Below are positions 54,301 through 63,706 of a DNA stretch of 64,000 nt, one piece after another. Numbering within the stretch: the first letter of the stretch is position 1; each line of letters opens with the position of its first letter. The translations under genes and the position numbers were made by a program. The notes below the pieces were generated by a model, which ran no database searches, was not told the DNA's origin, and saw nothing but the letters and a program-made list of their open reading frames with translations. Source of the DNA: UBA4417 sp031550085 (GTDB lineage Bacteria > Bacteroidota > Bacteroidia > Bacteroidales > UBA4417); assembly GCA_031550085.1 (NCBI GenBank), contig JAVBOY010000009.1:103023-167022 (forward strand). Direction: 5' to 3'.

Positions 54301-55239
54301 TTATTGGTTCAGCCCGTTTTCGCGGATCACATTCAGCTCTTCGGCGGTAAAAACTTTTTCGTTGTACAGCAATGCATATTCTTCCGAAACGCTTTTCCCG
54401 AAAATCAAAATATCATCCGAATTGATAGTGATGTTGATCCCCTGGTCATACAAAACCCGCGCAGGATGCGTTTGGATGCTTTTCACCCGTTTCAGCGACA
54501 CATTGCTCGAGGGGCAAACATTCAAAGGAATGTTGTTTTTTGCCAGAAAATCCATCACTTCCGCCGATTCTGCCGCTGCAATGCCGTGTTGTACGGCATT
54601 TAAATTGAATAACTCAACGACTTCCCGAACGTCCTCTGCTGTGCCGTATTCGCCCACATGTGCTTTGCGTTTTACGTTGTAGCGGTCGGCTGTTTTGTAA
54701 ATATATTGATATTCTTTAGCCGGATGCGCTAATTCGTCCCCGTATAAATCGATCGAGCCTACCCAGCCGCTTTCGATCAAGGGAATCATTATCGGTTCGA
54801 TTTCTTTTGCCGTAAAGGTGCGGCTAAAACCGATTTCGGGTTTCGAAAGAATTCCGGGCGCTTCCTTTTGGTGCATTTCGTCGATGTATTCGATTAATTT
54901 TTCAATTTTGGAATCGAAGAAATAAACGAAGTTAAAATCGAAACTCATTTCCAGGCGGGTAACCCCGTCCGATTTGGGCTGGCGGAACGCTTCCGAAATC
55001 AAAATGTCGAGGTTGCTGCGATCGTTCAGGTAAATGTCGCCGAAAATATATTTTTCGAAATCGGCAAACGTGTCGAAATACTCGGCCGGCCTTGGAATGG
55101 GGCGCGGCAATCGTTTGGAAACGTCTTCGTAACGCCCGTTCAATCCGGAATGGCAATGCAAATCTGATTTGGGAACCCGTTTGATGCCTTGCAAATCGTT
55201 TTCCTCTAAAGCTTTGATAAATTGGTTTTTTGTATCCAT
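54301..55239 (-). CDS. Adenosine deaminase family protein
   Basis: A 312-aa metal-dependent deaminase. The zinc ligands and catalytic residues are present: KSDLHCHSGLNG (HxH), RKAHVGEYG (HxGE with catalytic Glu), NAVQHGIAA (His), CPSSNVSL, and TINSDDILIFG (Asp pair). It would deaminate adenosine or a related purine to inosine. It is slightly shorter than typical Add (about 330-350 aa), ending soon after the Asp pair. It lies 18 bp downstream of galM and 28 bp upstream of the symporter, so the three are an operon. Confidence 0.87.
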   Translation of the reverse strand: MDTKNQFIKALEENDLQGIKRVPKSDLHCHSGLNGRYEDVSKRLPRPIPRPAEYFDTFADFEKYIFGDIYLNDRSNLDILISEAFRQPKSDGVTRLEMSFDFNFVYFFDSKIEKLIEYIDEMHQKEAPGILSKPEIGFSRTFTAKEIEPIMIPLIESGWVGSIDLYGDELAHPAKEYQYIYKTADRYNVKRKAHVGEYGTAEDVREVVELFNLNAVQHGIAAAESAEVMDFLAKNNIPLNVCPSSNVSLKRVKSIQTHPARVLYDQGINITINSDDILIFGKSVSEEYALLYNEKVFTAEELNVIRENGLNQ

Positions 55240-55257
55240 TCGATCGTTCTTATTTTT

Positions 55258-56310
55258 TTAAAGATGAACCGTTGAAAAACGGAAAATGGTTTGGGAATTG
55301 AATTCATTTCCCGGCCGCAAAATCACGTTGGGAAAGTTGGCATGATTCATACTGTCCGGCCAATGTTGTGTTTCGGTGCAAAAAGCGGCATGTTTTTGGT
55401 ACGGCACGTTTGACAATCCCTTGTACGTTCCGGTAAACCAGTTGGCCGTGTAAAGTTGCATACCCACTTCGGTGGTCAGCACTTCCATTTTGCGTCCGCT
55501 TTCGGGTTCCGTGACCATGCAAGCTAGTTCCAGGCTTCCCGAAAAATTGCGCAAACAATAATTGTCATCGTATCCCATGTACAACGTCCCGATTCGTTCC
55601 CCGATTTTGTGCGGCGTTCTGAAATCCCAAGGCGTTCCGGCTACCGGAAGCAATTTACCCGTAGGAATCGAATCCGCATTGGTTTCCGTAATCGCGTCTG
55701 CAAAAATAGTCAATTCATGATCCAAAATCGTTCCGTTTCCCTCGCCGCGCAAATTCCAGTACGCATGGTTGGTCAGGTTGACGGGTGTTGGCCGGTCGGT
55801 TACCGCTTTCCACTCGATCGAAACTTCATTTTGATTGTTCAGCGAATAAACCGCTGTGGTATGCACATTGCCCGGAAACCCTTCTTCCCCGTCGGGGCTT
55901 ACATACTCAAACGTTACGGAAACCTTATCCGGATCCGCTGCTTGAGCGCATACATTCCAGAATTTCTTGTTAAATCCTTCCGCTCCGCCGTGCAATTGAA
56001 ACGTTCCCTGGTTCGGCGTTACTTGGTAGGTAATCCCGTCGATGGTGAATTGTGCCTTGTCGATGCGGTTGCAAGTACGCCCGACCAGACAGCCGAAATA
56101 AGGATCCGTGTTGTGGAACCATTCTTCCCAGGTAGCAAAACCCAGCAATACATTGGCCGGTTTCCCATTGCGGTCGGGCGTCCAGAGCTCGGTCATCGTG
56201 CCGCCGTAATTGGTTACTTTCAACACCAGACCGTGGTCGTTTTCTAAAATAAATAAATGCGCTGTTTCGCCGGTGGGCAGCTTGCCAAAAGGATGTTGCG
56301 ACAGTTTCAT
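55258..56310 (-). CDS. galM: Aldose 1-epimerase (galactose mutarotase)
   Basis: A 350-aa mutarotase from the ATG at 56310 (MKLSQHPFGKLPTGETAHLF). Motifs: VTNYGGTMTELWTPDRNGK, CLVGRTCNRIDKAQF, QLHGGAEGFNKKFW (His), VNLTNHAYWNLRG (catalytic His), DDNYCL, and a late glutamate region NFPNVILRPGNEF. It equilibrates alpha and beta anomers of free aldoses. It is divergent from the GH65-phosphomutase fusion, 137 bp away, which releases or uses beta-glucose 1-phosphate and free glucose; a mutarotase would help that pathway. Confidence 0.93.
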   Translation of the reverse strand: MKLSQHPFGKLPTGETAHLFILENDHGLVLKVTNYGGTMTELWTPDRNGKPANVLLGFATWEEWFHNTDPYFGCLVGRTCNRIDKAQFTIDGITYQVTPNQGTFQLHGGAEGFNKKFWNVCAQAADPDKVSVTFEYVSPDGEEGFPGNVHTTAVYSLNNQNEVSIEWKAVTDRPTPVNLTNHAYWNLRGEGNGTILDHELTIFADAITETNADSIPTGKLLPVAGTPWDFRTPHKIGERIGTLYMGYDDNYCLRNFSGSLELACMVTEPESGRKMEVLTTEVGMQLYTANWFTGTYKGLSNVPYQKHAAFCTETQHWPDSMNHANFPNVILRPGNEFNSQTIFRFSTVHL

Positions 56311-56447
56311 GAAGAAGCGGTACTTGAATTGCACAAAATTGCGAAAAAAATCTTTTCGGCAGGCATAATTTTCAAAACACATCCCCGATTTCGGATTGTT
56401 CCCATTATTTCGGAACTTTGCATTTCGAAACTTGTTAAAAAACTGCC

Positions 56448-59400
56448 ATGATTTTTTCAGCCGTTATCTTTGATTTGGATGGGGTCATCACCAAGACCGC
56501 CGAGGTGCATAGCCATGCGTGGAAAAAAATGTTCGACGGATTTTTGCAAACCCGTTCGGGTGCAAATTTTCAAGCGTTTACCCAAAACGATTATTTGCAA
56601 TATGTCGACGGAAAACCGCGCTACGACGGCGTAAAATCCTTTTTGTCCTCGCGGGGCATAGAGTTGCCGTTCGGCGATCCCTCCGATAAACCGGAATTGG
56701 AAACCGTTTGTGCTTTGGGAAACCGGAAAAACCTGGCATTCAATCAGGTGCTCGAAAAAGAAGGCGTGGAGGTGTTTCCTTCCACCGTACGATGGATGAA
56801 ATGGCTTCGTGAAAACGGCATTCGCGTGGGCGTGGCTTCCTCGAGTAAAAACTGTTATGCCGTGCTGAAGGCTGCAGGATTGTTGGATTTGATCGAAACC
56901 CGTGTGGATGGGGAGGTAGCAGCCGAGTTGCATTTAAAAGGCAAACCCGAACCGGATATCTTTTTGACGGCGGCTGAAAATCTGGGGGTGAAACCGCATC
57001 AAACCATCATCGTGGAAGACGCTACTTCAGGCGTTGCTGCCGGACGAAAAGGAAATTTCGGCTTGGTGATCGGGTTGGCCCGCGAAAACAACGAACAGGA
57101 GCTTTTGGCCAATGGCGCGGATTTGGTGGTGAGCGATCTGGAGGAACTGGATCTCACGGAAATCGAGGATTGGTTTGAAACGGGTATTCGGAATGATGGT
57201 TGGGAAATCAGCTACCATTCGTATGAACCTCAAAAGGAACGGACGCGGGAAACCTTGCTTACGGTTGGAAACGGTTATTTCGGAACACGCGGTTGTTTCG
57301 ACGGAATGGATGCGAATACGGTGAATTATCCCGGAACTTATGTAGCCGGACTTTACAACCGCCTGACCACGCCGATAGCCGGAAAAGATATTGAAAATGA
57401 GGATTTCGTAAATATTCCCAATTGGCTTCCTTTTACCTTTAAGATCGGGGAAGGTGATTGGCTAACGGTTTCGAATGCTACGATCGACCGTATCAAACGT
57501 ACCTTGAACTTCCAGAACGGCTTGTATACCTGCCATTTGGAGCTGACGGATCCGCAAGGAAACCAGACGTTGCTGGTGAGCCAGCGTTTTGCCTCCATGG
57601 CGCAACCCCATTTGGCGGCAGCTACGTATTCAATAGTTCCGCTGAATTATTCCGGAAAAATCACAGTCAAAGCGGGATTGAACGGCGATCTCATCAATGA
57701 GGGCGTGGAGCGTTACAAATCGTTGAATCAAAAACATCTGCAGCCGCTTTCAGAAGGGGCTGAAGGTTCGCGTCAGTTTGTTCTGGTGCAGACCACCCAA
57801 TCCCAACTTGAAATTGCCCAGGTAGCCGACTACCAATTTTTTGAAAACGACAAGCAAGATTGCATTCACTTCGAGCATACATCCAAACCTGGGGTCGTAT
57901 CGGGCGAATACACGTTTGAGGCAAAAGAAAACGAGATTTATACCATCAAAAAGAAGGTGGCCATTTTTACCTCCAAGCCTGACGATTCTCCCCAGCCATT
58001 GGTCGATGCTATTGAATTGATCGATCAAACGCCTTCGTTTGAAGAGCTGTTGGAAGAAAGCCACCAGGCCTGGGAAAAAATTTGGGATCGAATAGATCTT
58101 GAAATTTCGGGCGACCGCTCGGCGCAACGATTGATCCGCCTTCATTTGTATCATTTGATGGCCAGCATGTCGCCCAACAATGGAGTCCTTGACGCCAGCA
58201 TTACGGCGCGCGGCCTGCATGGCGAGGCTTACCGCGGGCATATTTTTTGGGACGAATTGTTTATCCAGCCGCTTTACAACCTGCATCTCCCCGAAATAAC
58301 CAAAGCCATGTTGATGTACCGCTACCGGCGTTTGGATGCAGCGCGTGCTTATGCCCGGCAATATGGGTTTAAGGGCGCCATGTTTCCCTGGCAAAGCGGT
58401 TCCGACGGGCGCGAAGAAACACAGATCATTCACCTGAATCCCCTTTCGGGAAAGTGGGACGATGACCACAGCTCGTTGCAACGCCACGTTTCCCTGGCGA
58501 TTGCCTATAATGTCTGGCAATACTTCCATACGACCGGCGACATTGAATTTATCCGGAATTACGGATTGGAACTGTTTTTGGAGATTTGCCGTTTTTGGGC
58601 TTCCAAATGCGAATGGAATCCGGAAACCAAGCGCTATTCCATTGACAAGGTCATGGGCCCCGATGAGTTTCACGAAGCCTATCCCAATGCCTCCCAAGGC
58701 GGTTTGCGCGACAACGGGTATACGAATCTGATGGCTTCGTGGATGTTTGAACGTGTTCCGGATTTGCTGAAAGCCGTTGGTGTGGAGACGGAGAAGGATG
58801 TGAGGGGGAAAATCAACCTTTCGGAAGCGGAAACGGCGGCATGGGATCAAATTTCCGGAAACCTCAACCTTTGTATTAATGCGGACGGGATTATCGCGCA
58901 GTACGACGGCTATTTCGAGTTGAAGGACCTGGATTGGAATTTTTACAAGGAAAAATACGGGAACATTTACCGGATGGATCGTATTTTGAAATCGGAAAAT
59001 AAATCGCCGGACGAATTTAAAGTGGCCAAGCAAGCCGACTTGCTGATGACGTTCTACAATCTGGACAAAGAAGAAGTGGACCGGATTTTGCAAAAATTGG
59101 GCTACCCATTACCCGGGGATTATCTGCAACGCAATTTGGATTATTATCTGCAGCGCACTTCGCACGGCTCTACCTTGTCGCGTGTGGTTCACGGCAAGCT
59201 GGCGATGGTGGCGGGCAATCCTGCCTTGAGCTGGCAACTTTATTCCGATGCGTTGAGCAGCGATTTCAACGACATTCAGGGAGGCACCACCGGCGAAGGA
59301 ATCCATTCGGGTGTGATGGCCGGTACCGTATTGATTGCGTTGAACACCTACGCCGGAATTAATTGGAATGGAAACCGGTTGAAAATCAACCCTCAATTGC

Positions 59401-59579
59401 CTTCGGGTTGGGAGTGCATGAAGTTTTCGATTCGTTTCAAAGGGATTACGTACCGGATTTTGATTGATCAGGGCCACCTTGAAATTTCAGCCGATACCGC
59501 TGCGGAAGTTGAAATTTTGGGGAAGAAACATTCCGTTTCCCAAAATACATTGCAGGTGGCATTACGGGGGGCGAATTAA
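56448..59579 (+). CDS. Bifunctional beta-phosphoglucomutase / GH65 glycoside phosphorylase
   Basis: A 1043-aa fusion. Residues 1-~240 are a HAD beta-phosphoglucomutase: FDLDGVITKTAEVHSHAWK with nucleophile D9 and acid/base D11, the cap-region KPRYDGVKSFLSSRGIELP, ASSSKN, KGKPEPDIFL and VEDATSGVAAG. Residues ~245-1035 are a GH65 phosphorylase: NGYFGTRGCFDG, then GLHGEAYRGHIFWDELF, the general acid E740 in MGPDEFHEAYPNAS, the phosphate site RTSHGSTLSRVVHG, and GGTTGEGIHSGVMAG. GH65 enzymes phosphorolyse alpha-glucosides such as maltose, trehalose, kojibiose or nigerose to beta-glucose 1-phosphate, which the phosphomutase turns into glucose 6-phosphate. The exact disaccharide is not readable. 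Confidence 0.92.
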   Translation: MIFSAVIFDLDGVITKTAEVHSHAWKKMFDGFLQTRSGANFQAFTQNDYLQYVDGKPRYDGVKSFLSSRGIELPFGDPSDKPELETVCALGNRKNLAFNQVLEKEGVEVFPSTVRWMKWLRENGIRVGVASSSKNCYAVLKAAGLLDLIETRVDGEVAAELHLKGKPEPDIFLTAAENLGVKPHQTIIVEDATSGVAAGRKGNFGLVIGLARENNEQELLANGADLVVSDLEELDLTEIEDWFETGIRNDGWEISYHSYEPQKERTRETLLTVGNGYFGTRGCFDGMDANTVNYPGTYVAGLYNRLTTPIAGKDIENEDFVNIPNWLPFTFKIGEGDWLTVSNATIDRIKRTLNFQNGLYTCHLELTDPQGNQTLLVSQRFASMAQPHLAAATYSIVPLNYSGKITVKAGLNGDLINEGVERYKSLNQKHLQPLSEGAEGSRQFVLVQTTQSQLEIAQVADYQFFENDKQDCIHFEHTSKPGVVSGEYTFEAKENEIYTIKKKVAIFTSKPDDSPQPLVDAIELIDQTPSFEELLEESHQAWEKIWDRIDLEISGDRSAQRLIRLHLYHLMASMSPNNGVLDASITARGLHGEAYRGHIFWDELFIQPLYNLHLPEITKAMLMYRYRRLDAARAYARQYGFKGAMFPWQSGSDGREETQIIHLNPLSGKWDDDHSSLQRHVSLAIAYNVWQYFHTTGDIEFIRNYGLELFLEICRFWASKCEWNPETKRYSIDKVMGPDEFHEAYPNASQGGLRDNGYTNLMASWMFERVPDLLKAVGVETEKDVRGKINLSEAETAAWDQISGNLNLCINADGIIAQYDGYFELKDLDWNFYKEKYGNIYRMDRILKSENKSPDEFKVAKQADLLMTFYNLDKEEVDRILQKLGYPLPGDYLQRNLDYYLQRTSHGSTLSRVVHGKLAMVAGNPALSWQLYSDALSSDFNDIQGGTTGEGIHSGVMAGTVLIALNTYAGINWNGNRLKINPQLPSGWECMKFSIRFKGITYRILIDQGHLEISADTAAEVEILGKKHSVSQNTLQVALRGAN

Positions 59580-59650
59580 CGAAATGAACATAAACAGGCC
59601 GCCGCTGTTGTGCAAACAAGGCAGGAACGAAATAACCAAATACAGGAAAA

Positions 59651-59974
59651 ATGCTTGATTTAGCTGCAAAAAACGAACTTTCAGAGAAAATCGTAACCGT
59701 ACTGAAAGATATTTACGATCCGGAAATTCCCGTGAATATTTACGATCTGGGATTGATTTACGAGATCAACATTGACAACGAGGCGGTTGCAAACATTCTG
59801 ATGACGGTAACTTCTCCCAATTGTCCGGTTGCCGATACCTTGCCGACCGAAGTCCGCGACCGCGTGCGTGACATTGAAGGGATTTCCAAATGTGAAGTGA
59901 CATTGACCTTCAATCCACCCTGGGACAAGGATATGATTTCCGAAACCGGGTTGCTGGAATTGGGCTATCTATAG
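59651..59974 (+). CDS. MIP18/DUF59-family Fe-S assembly protein (SufT-like)
   Basis: A 107-aa single-domain DUF59 protein. Signature: LKDIYDPEIPVNIYDLGLIY, then MTVTSPNCPVADTLPTEV with the conserved Cys, and VTLTFNPPWDKDMIS at the end. Family members such as SufT help mature Fe-S proteins; the related PaaD acts in phenylacetate oxygenation, for which there is no context here. It starts 71 bp after the GH65 fusion and overlaps the 3' end of murF by 6 bp. Confidence 0.9.
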   Translation: MLDLAAKNELSEKIVTVLKDIYDPEIPVNIYDLGLIYEINIDNEAVANILMTVTSPNCPVADTLPTEVRDRVRDIEGISKCEVTLTFNPPWDKDMISETGLLELGYL

Positions 59975-61264
59975 GGCATCCAGCACTACCTCCATTTTGC
60001 TGCCCCGCGAACCTTTGATCAGCAACGTAAAGTGCTCAATCTTTTGAGAAATCAAAAACTCACGAAGTTCGGCTGAGGTGGCGAACCATTGAAACCCGGA
60101 ATTTTCAACGGCTTGGCGGAATTCATTTCCGGCAAAGCAGGCGTTTTTAAATCCCAGTTTTTGTACCAGTTCCACAATGGTTTGGTGTTCTGCAGGGCTT
60201 TCATCGCCCAGTTCTTTCATGCCGCCTAAAATCACCATTTTGTCCGGGGCCTGCATTCTGGCAAAATTTTCCAATGCCGCCGCCATACTGGTGGGATTGG
60301 CGTTGTAAGCATCCAGAATAATGGTGTTTCGTTCCGTCTGAAACGATTGCGAACGGCTGTTGGAAGGCGCATAGCCTTCAAGGGCTTGTTTTATCTTTAG
60401 AGGCTCCACCTGAAAATACGTCCCAATGCAAACGGCGGCCATCACATTTTCGAAATTGTAAGTCCCCACCAGCTTGGTTTTTATTGGAAGCACCTCATTG
60501 CCGAAACGGCATTCGATTTCCAGAAAAGGGTCGGATGCGGTGATTTTTCCACGATGGTTGCACGAATCGCTTTGCCCGTAAGTAATCCGGTTCATGCCTT
60601 CGGAAAGGGTGACGAGTAGCGGATTGTCGCCAGCCACAAACACGGTCCGGTTGTTTTCGCGCAAGTAATGATACAATTCTGATTTGGCTTTGATCACGCC
60701 TTCGTATCCTCCAAAACCTTCCAAATGCGCTTTCCCGATGTTGGTGATCAATCCGCAGGTGGGTCTGGCGATCCGGCTTAAAAAACCGATTTCACCCTGA
60801 TGGTTGGCGCCCATTTCGATAATGGCCATTTCAATTTCATTTGAAATGGATAGTATGGTCAGCGGCACGCCGATGTGGTTGTTCAGATTGCCTTGTGTGG
60901 CGGCTGTGTGGAAAGTGGTGGATAAAACGGCGTGGATTAGTTCTTTGGTCGTGGTTTTTCCGTTGGTACCTGTAATTCCGATTACGGGAATTTGCAACTG
61001 TTGGCGGTGCAAACGGGCTAATTCTTGCAACGCTTCCAATACATCGGGAACCCATAAGGTTTTTTCATGGGAGAATTGGGGATTGTCGATCACGGCATAG
61101 GCTGCGCCCGAAGCAATGGCTTGGTGGGCAAAGGTGTTCCCGTCAAAAGATTCTCCTTTTAACGCAAAAAACAAGCATCCGGGTTTGATTTGGCGCGAGT
61201 CGGTACAAACGAGCGGGTGTTGCCGGTATATTTCGTAAAGTTGGCCGGATGTAATAACGTTCAT
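59969..61264 (-). CDS. murF: UDP-N-acetylmuramoyl-tripeptide--D-alanyl-D-alanine ligase
   Basis: A 431-aa Mur ligase. N-terminal domain with CTDSRQIKPGCLFFALKG, the ATP-binding loop GITGTNGKTTTKELIHAV, NLNNHIGVPLTIL, IIEMGANHQGEIGFL, TNIGKAHLEGFGG, and the C-terminal LDAYNANPTSMAAALENF. This set is MurF-specific (DAYNANP). It adds D-Ala-D-Ala to the UDP-MurNAc tripeptide in the cytoplasm. It is the last gene of an obgE, DHOD-like, murF run on the minus strand. Confidence 0.95.
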   Translation of the reverse strand: MNVITSGQLYEIYRQHPLVCTDSRQIKPGCLFFALKGESFDGNTFAHQAIASGAAYAVIDNPQFSHEKTLWVPDVLEALQELARLHRQQLQIPVIGITGTNGKTTTKELIHAVLSTTFHTAATQGNLNNHIGVPLTILSISNEIEMAIIEMGANHQGEIGFLSRIARPTCGLITNIGKAHLEGFGGYEGVIKAKSELYHYLRENNRTVFVAGDNPLLVTLSEGMNRITYGQSDSCNHRGKITASDPFLEIECRFGNEVLPIKTKLVGTYNFENVMAAVCIGTYFQVEPLKIKQALEGYAPSNSRSQSFQTERNTIILDAYNANPTSMAAALENFARMQAPDKMVILGGMKELGDESPAEHQTIVELVQKLGFKNACFAGNEFRQAVENSGFQWFATSAELREFLISQKIEHFTLLIKGSRGSKMEVVLDAL

Positions 61265-61316
61265 GAAGTTCCTTCCTTAAAGGTGGTTGTAAAAACAAAC
61301 AAGCGAGGAATTCTAT

Positions 61317-62303
61317 TTACTCAATGCCCGAAAAATATTTCATAAACTGTACCCGCTCGTAAGCCGCCGGATTTTGAGATTCGGCCTGGCTTAGTTTGCC
61401 GTTAAAATCGGAAATTTTGAGATACCGATGTGCCTCCATCCATGCCTTCAAGTCGTTGAGCATTACGGCCAGCTGCGAAGGGCCGTTTTGGTAAACGGCG
61501 CTTACCACCTGAACGGCTTTGGCTCCGGCCAGAAGCAGTTTGATCACATCGTTCCCGCTGTGAATGCCGGTGGTAGCGGCAAGATCACATTGCACCACAT
61601 GGGACAAAATTCCCGTCCAGCGCAAAGGCATGGCAATATCCCTGGGTGAACTGTGAATGGGAGCCGGAACAAGTTTTAGCTCCTCAATATCCAAATCGGG
61701 CGAATAAAAGCGGTTGAATAACACCAGCGCATCGGCGCCGCTCCACGAAAGCTTTTGGGCAATGGCCGCCAAATTCGAAAAGTAAGATCCGATTTTCAAG
61801 GCCACCGGAATGCGGACTACTTTTTTTACTTTTTCCAATACGTCAAAACAGACTTGCTCGTAATGGCTTGCGGTACGGGTAGGGTCGGAGGGAAGCGAAA
61901 AAATATTCAGTTCCAGGGCATCGGCCCCGGCGTGTTGGATTTTTTCCGCAAACGAAATCCATTCTCCCGTTGATACGCAGCAAATACTGGCAATAACCGG
62001 AATGGATACCGATTTTTTACAATCGGAGATGAGCTTGAGGTATAAATCGATCTGGTTGGTTTTGCTGTAATTGGAAATGTAGTCGAAGGCTTCGGGATAT
62101 TGATTTTCGATCTCGCTGCCGGCAACGGTTTGATTTATTTCGTGTAGAATTTCTTCTTCGAACAACGATTTCAACACGACGGCTCCGGCGCCTTGTTTTT
62201 CAAATTCAACCACGTTGTCAACCGAAAAAGTCAATCCCGAAGCGCCTACAATAATCGGGCTTTTCAAAGACAAGCCCATGTAATTTGTACGAATGTCAAC
62301 CAT
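61317..62303 (-). CDS. Dihydroorotate dehydrogenase-like flavoprotein
   Basis: A 328-aa TIM-barrel flavoprotein. The N-terminus (DIRTNYMGLSLKSPIIVGAS) and the barrel strands (IPVIASICCVSTGEWISFAE, DALELNIFSLP, RIPVALKIGSYFSNLAAIAQ, TTGIHSGNDVIKLLLAGAKA) follow the class 1 dihydroorotate dehydrogenase/dihydropyrimidine dehydrogenase pattern. The usual catalytic-loop Asn/Cys arrangement of true PyrD (NLSCPN) is replaced by LNIFSLPSD, so pyrimidine synthesis is doubtful. It probably lies in one operon with obgE upstream (25 bp) and murF downstream (52 bp). Confidence 0.85.
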   Translation of the reverse strand: MVDIRTNYMGLSLKSPIIVGASGLTFSVDNVVEFEKQGAGAVVLKSLFEEEILHEINQTVAGSEIENQYPEAFDYISNYSKTNQIDLYLKLISDCKKSVSIPVIASICCVSTGEWISFAEKIQHAGADALELNIFSLPSDPTRTASHYEQVCFDVLEKVKKVVRIPVALKIGSYFSNLAAIAQKLSWSGADALVLFNRFYSPDLDIEELKLVPAPIHSSPRDIAMPLRWTGILSHVVQCDLAATTGIHSGNDVIKLLLAGAKAVQVVSAVYQNGPSQLAVMLNDLKAWMEAHRYLKISDFNGKLSQAESQNPAAYERVQFMKYFSGIE

Positions 62304-62328
62304 GGCTTTTAATTTTTAAAGGGATGTA

Positions 62329-63321
62329 TTAACGGGTTAGTTCTTTCCAGATCAGGTCTTTCAACTTGGTGATTCCTGATTCGGTATGCGATGAAATAAA
62401 GAGATGCGGCACATTGCGCGGCAACTCTTTTTTGATCAGCGAAACCATTTCCTCATCCAGTAAATCCGATTTGGTGACAGCTAAAATACGGCTTTTATCC
62501 ATTAATTCGGGATTGAACTGCTTGAGTTCGTTGGTCAGGATTTTGTATTCTTTTTTTATGTCCTTGCTATCGGCCGGAATCATAAACAACAACAGCGAGT
62601 TTCGTTCGATATGCCGCAGAAAACGGGTTCCCAAACCGCGCCCTTCGTGCGCTCCTTCAATAATTCCGGGAATGTCGGCCATGACAAACGACCGCCCGTC
62701 ACGGTACGCCACCATTCCCAGGTTGGGGCGGAGCGTGGTAAACGGATAATCGGCAATCTCAGGCTTTGCCGCCGATACGACGGACAGCAAGGTTGATTTT
62801 CCCGCATTGGGAAATCCGACCAAACCCACATCGGCCAATATTTTCAGTTCAAAAATAATCCAGCCTTCAATGCCTTCTTCACCGGGTTGCGCAAATTTGG
62901 GCGCTTGATGGGTGGCGGTTTTAAAATGTTCGTTGCCCAAACCGCCGCGTCCGCCTTTCATCAAAATAAGTTCTTCCCCGTTTGCGGTGATTTCGCCCAT
63001 CATTTCGCCGGTTTCGGCATCTTTAAAAACGCTGCCCAAAGGCACTTCGATGATGATGTCTTTCCCAAAAGCCCCGGTTTTCAGGGCACTTGAACCGCTT
63101 TTCCCGTCTTCGGCATGCAGGTGTTTGGTGTATTTTAAATGCAATAACGTCCATAGTTGTGCGTTGCCGCGAACGATAATATGCCCGCCGCGCCCGCCGT
63201 TGCCGCCGTCGGGGCCGCCGAAAGCAACACATTTTTCACGGTGGAAATGCACCGAACCGTTGCCTCCTTTCCCCGACCGGAGAAATATTTTTACATAATC
63301 AACAAAATTGGAACTGGACAT
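62329..63321 (-). CDS. obgE: GTPase Obg/CgtA
   Basis: A 330-aa Obg GTPase. The Gly-rich Obg fold (residues ~1-158: RSGKGGNGSVHFHREKCVAF, GGPDGGNGGRGGHIIVRGNA, MKGGRGGLGNEHFKTATHQA) precedes the G domain: G1 GFPNAGKSTLLS, switch I YPFTTLRPNLG, G3 DIPGIIEGAHEGRGLG, G4 VTKSD, G5 ISSH. There is no C-terminal OCT domain. It is a ribosome-associated GTPase for 50S assembly and stress signalling. Confidence 0.96.
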   Translation of the reverse strand: MSSSNFVDYVKIFLRSGKGGNGSVHFHREKCVAFGGPDGGNGGRGGHIIVRGNAQLWTLLHLKYTKHLHAEDGKSGSSALKTGAFGKDIIIEVPLGSVFKDAETGEMMGEITANGEELILMKGGRGGLGNEHFKTATHQAPKFAQPGEEGIEGWIIFELKILADVGLVGFPNAGKSTLLSVVSAAKPEIADYPFTTLRPNLGMVAYRDGRSFVMADIPGIIEGAHEGRGLGTRFLRHIERNSLLLFMIPADSKDIKKEYKILTNELKQFNPELMDKSRILAVTKSDLLDEEMVSLIKKELPRNVPHLFISSHTESGITKLKDLIWKELTR

Positions 63322-63706
63322 AAGTATGGTGTATGCTTTGCGCGTGTTTTATTTTGAATAATGGCTGATCGAAAAGATAGCCCAAAGGTACGTAAAGTTT
63401 GTGAAAAGAGATTCTGTTCAGCGTGGTTTACCGTTGCTGTATTTATCGGGGAAGCGAAGGAGTTAATTACGAATGAAAAATTACGAATTACGAGTGAGTT
63501 TTTAACGCCGAACCTCCGTGCAACTCTGTGTATCCTCAGTGGTGCTCTGTGTAACTTTTATGGCAGAAAGGAAAAAGCAGAAGGCAGAAAGCAGAACGAG
63601 GAAACGAACAACAAAAAACGAACAACAGGTCATTTCGACTGGAGCGAAGCGAAATGGAGAAATCCCTTTCCCCGTTTTCCACATTTTTCCCTTAACCCAA
63701 AAGGTC
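63322..63706. other. Intergenic region with decayed repeats
   Basis: No gene is supported. The obgE -7 element is at 63383. From 63513 to 63557 lies a CTCTGTGTATCCTCAGTGGTG stretch of the same family as the CACCACAAAG repeats, then a purine-rich AAGCAGAAGGCAGAAAGCAG run (63576-63596). At 63633-63664 is CATTTCGACTGGAGCGAAGC, a common dispersed word in Bacteroidota genomes. The region leads into the 23-bp tandem array. Confidence 0.55.
63383..63390 (-). promoter_or_regulatory. Bacteroidota -7 element for the obgE operon
   Basis: TACCTTTG on the minus strand, 62 bp upstream of the obgE ATG at 63321; no clear -33 box. Confidence 0.45.
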
